Source of the DNA: Xenophilus azovorans DSM 13620
GTDB lineage: Bacteria > Pseudomonadota > Gammaproteobacteria > Burkholderiales > Burkholderiaceae_C
Assembly: GCF_000745855.1 (NCBI RefSeq)
Contig: NZ_JQKD01000012.1
Coordinates: 101,996-165,995, forward strand
Length of the DNA stretch: 64,000 nucleotides
Direction: 5' to 3'
This document shows positions 62,191 through 64,000 of this stretch, in pieces. How positions within the stretch are numbered: the first letter of the stretch is position 1; the number at the start of each line of letters is the position of its first letter. The notes under the pieces are model-generated. The model saw nothing but the letters and a program-made list of their open reading frames with translations, did not search any database and was not told where the DNA came from. The position numbers and the translations under genes were made by a program.

Positions 62191-63548
62191 TGACCCAGCC
62201 TCGCAGACTTGCATTCGCCGCGGCCCTCGCGGCCGCGGGACTCGCCTTGCCCGCCGCGGCGCGAACCGCTGCGCCTTCCGCGCCACGGCCGGCCACCTGC
62301 CCGGCCGCGGTGCCGGCCGACGCGCGCTGCTACACCGGCGCGGACGGGCAGGGCGCCTTCTACTGGATCGCCATCCCGAAGGACTGGAACCGCGTGCTGG
62401 TGATGCACGCGCACGGCGGGCCCGAGACCGGGCCGCCGCGCCCGCAGCGCAGCGAGGAGGACCTGCAGCGCTGGGCCGTGACGGTGAAGGCGGGCTACGC
62501 CTGGGCCGGCTCCACCTACCGGCGCGGCGGCTACGGCGTGACCATGGCCGCCGAGGACACGGAGCGGCTGCGGCGCATCTTCGTGGCGCACTTCGGCACG
62601 CCGCGGCGCACGCTGCTGCACGGTCAGAGCTATGGTGCGGGCGTCGCGGCCAAGGCGGCCGAGCTGTACGCGCCCGCCGGCGGCGCGAAGAGCCCCTACG
62701 ACGGCCTGGTGCTCACCAGCGGCGTGCTCGGCGGCGGCAACACGGCCTACGACTTCCGGCTCGACCTGCGCGTGGTCTACCAGTACGTGTGCCGCAACCA
62801 CCCGGCCGCGGACGAGCCGCAGTACCCGCTGTGGCAGGGCCTGCCGCCGGACTCGACGCTCACGCGCAAGGAACTCGCCGAGCGCGTGCGCGCCTGCACC
62901 GGCGTGGGCCTGCCGGCGGCGCAGCGCACGCCGGCGCAGGCCGCGCGGCTGAAGACCATCCTCACCGCGGTGCGCATCCCCGAGCGCACGCTGGTCGCGC
63001 ACCTGAACTGGGGCACCTGGCTGTTCCAGGACGTGGTGCAGAAGCGCCTGGGCGGACGCAATCCCTTCGGCAACGTGGGCGTGACCTACGCCGCGGCGCC
63101 GGAGGAGGCCGCCGCGCTCAACGCCGGCGTGGCCCGCTACGCGGCCGATCCGCAGGCGCAGGGCGCGCTCGCGGCCGACAGCCTGCCCACCGGGCGCACC
63201 GCGCTGCCCACGGTCACGCTGCACGCCATCGACGACCCCACCGCCTTCGTCGAGCTGGAGGACAGCTACCGCCGCATCCGCGAGGCCGCCGGCACCGCCG
63301 ACCGGCTGGTGCAGGCGTTCTCGACCGAGCGCAGCCACAGCTACCTGAGCGATCCCGAATACCCGGCGCTGTTCGACGCGATGCTCGACTGGATCGACCG
63401 TGGCGAGAAGCCTTCGCCCGACAGCCTCGCGCAGCGCTGCGCGGCACAGGTGCCGCGCTTCACCGGCGAGAGCGCCAGCGGCTGCCACCTGCAGCCGGCC
63501 TGGCGGCCGCAGCCGATCGAGCACCGCGTGCCGCCGCGCGCGCCGTGA
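62190..63548 (+). CDS. Secreted alpha/beta hydrolase
   Basis: 452 residues. A signal peptide (RRLAFAAALAAAGLALPAAARTA) precedes a hydrolase with HAHGGPETGPP as oxyanion strand, nucleophile Ser147 in LLHGQSYGAG, and late TLHAIDDPTAFVEL and SHSYLS carrying the probable acid and His. The insert between nucleophile and acid is large (about 150 residues). Substrate unknown, but its coupling to the tannase-family gene (TGATG) and position before a tctC gene suggest two-step extracellular ester breakdown followed by uptake. Confidence 0.8.
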   Translation: MTQPRRLAFAAALAAAGLALPAAARTAAPSAPRPATCPAAVPADARCYTGADGQGAFYWIAIPKDWNRVLVMHAHGGPETGPPRPQRSEEDLQRWAVTVKAGYAWAGSTYRRGGYGVTMAAEDTERLRRIFVAHFGTPRRTLLHGQSYGAGVAAKAAELYAPAGGAKSPYDGLVLTSGVLGGGNTAYDFRLDLRVVYQYVCRNHPAADEPQYPLWQGLPPDSTLTRKELAERVRACTGVGLPAAQRTPAQAARLKTILTAVRIPERTLVAHLNWGTWLFQDVVQKRLGGRNPFGNVGVTYAAAPEEAAALNAGVARYAADPQAQGALAADSLPTGRTALPTVTLHAIDDPTAFVELEDSYRRIREAAGTADRLVQAFSTERSHSYLSDPEYPALFDAMLDWIDRGEKPSPDSLAQRCAAQVPRFTGESASGCHLQPAWRPQPIEHRVPPRAP

Positions 63549-63592
63549 CGCCCGTCCATCGTTCTTCCTTGAAACCTGGAGCCATTCCTTCC

Positions 63593-64000
63593 ATGTCCCC
63601 GATCCGCCTCCTTCCCCTGACCGCCGCCCTCGCCCTGTCCGCCTTCGGCGCGCAGGCGCAGACCTTCCCCGACGGCAAGCCCATCACCTTCGTGGTGCCG
63701 TTCGCCGCGGGCGGGCCCACCGACAAGGTCGCGCGCGACCTGGCCGAGGCCATGCAAAAAGCCCTGGGCACCACCATCGTGGTGGACAACGCCGCCGGCG
63801 CCGGCAGCACCATCGGCACCGCCAAAGTCGCCCGCGCGCGCAACGACGGCTACACCCTGCTGGTCACCCACGTGGGCATGGCCACCACCCCGGTGCTGTA
63901 CCGCAAGCTCACCTACAACTACGAGACCGACTTCGAGTACCTGGGCATCATCAACGACGTGCCCATGACGCTGATCGGCAAGCCCCAGCTGGAAGCCAAC
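63593..64000 (+). CDS. TctC/Bug substrate-binding protein, N-terminal part (cut by window end)
   Basis: 136 codons to the window edge. The signal MSPIRLLPLTAALALSAFGAQAQ is followed by TFPDGKPITFVVPFAAGGPTDKVARDL and VVDNAAGAGSTIGTAKVARARNDGYTLLVTH, the Bug-family ligand loops. It follows the two secreted hydrolases by 44 bases on the same strand, so it probably takes up their aromatic product. Confidence 0.9.
   Translation, partial: MSPIRLLPLTAALALSAFGAQAQTFPDGKPITFVVPFAAGGPTDKVARDLAEAMQKALGTTIVVDNAAGAGSTIGTAKVARARNDGYTLLVTHVGMATTPVLYRKLTYNYETDFEYLGIINDVPMTLIGKPQLEAN

Noticed and set aside
59353..62286. A 977-codon open frame on the minus strand opposite the tannase gene
   Set aside because: It is an antisense shadow of GC-rich coding DNA: its product is rich in R, A, G and H, with no family motif, while the plus frame shows a signal peptide and catalytic residues.

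Overview
The window is a 64 kb piece of a high-GC (about 70 percent by eye) betaproteobacterial chromosome, most likely from the order Burkholderiales and close to the Comamonadaceae. The evidence is the abundance of Bug/TctC-type solute-binding proteins, the beta-proteobacterial DUF3348-DUF802-OmpA-DUF2894 operon, the forms of NhaA, DinB and QueF, and the dispersed palindromic repeats. No rRNA, tRNA, prophage, insertion sequence or CRISPR array was seen. No gap between genes exceeds about 250 bases. Coding density is very high and many neighbours overlap by ATGA or TGATG.

Layout. 1-2.2 kb: ispA (3' end only) and dxs, isoprenoid precursor synthesis. 2.3-7.6 kb: a TRAP transporter split around nhaA, with dctP on + and dctM/dctQ on -. 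7.7-10.3 kb: an EgtB/SenA-like enzyme with an altered metal site, a SnoaL-like protein and an SDR. 10.3-14.4 kb: a Bat-like operon on - (S1C protease, MoxR ATPase, DUF58, VWA). 14.5-18.3 kb: TatD nuclease, an LEA-like 11-mer repeat protein, an MscS channel, a DNA glycosylase and a spermidine-synthase-like protein. 18.4-20.3 kb: an orphan GspE/PulE ATPase. 20.4-30.3 kb: TctBA permease, then a TctC - gamma-glutamyltransferase - EamA - SDR - (GIY-YIG) - quinone oxidoreductase series, a LysR regulator and a divergent bile-acid:sodium-symporter-family transporter. The transporter promoter and the tctC promoter carry the same 30-base operator-like sequence, which points to one LysR regulon.

30.4-42 kb: galU, valS, yaaA, a prolyl-4-hydroxylase-like enzyme, an alpha/beta hydrolase, queF, topoisomerase IB, a purine nucleoside permease and a GNAT enzyme. 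40.8-50.3 kb: an aromatic-compound catabolic island. On - are two tandem TctC paralogues, an NTF2-PNPOx fusion and a Rieske oxygenase. Divergently on + are a class III extradiol dioxygenase, a PDR-type reductase, an IclR regulator and a type B carboxylesterase, followed by a PaiB-like protein. 50.4-54.8 kb: a four-gene operon coding for a MotA/MotB-like ion-driven motor with a tail of about 600 residues, resembling ZorA-ZorB of Zorya defence in architecture. 54.8-57.4 kb: DUF2459, dinB and a glycolipid-binding-like protein. 57.4-64 kb: TctC plus LysR, divergent from a large tannase-family lipoprotein, a second hydrolase and a further TctC gene cut by the window end.

Three kinds of dispersed repeat cross the window. 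All share a core close to CTTGGGGCGGCCCGGC. One is a terminator-like intergenic element (one copy at 3.5 kb, two tandem copies at 16 kb). One lies in frame inside coding sequences (twice in valS, once in the GspE gene). One sits directly before a start codon and supplies the ribosome binding site (18.4 and 44.0 kb). The most unusual items are the Zorya-like motor operon, the shared LysR operator, the coding repeats, the ribosome-binding-site repeat, and a GIY-YIG reading frame that runs without a stop into a quinone oxidoreductase.
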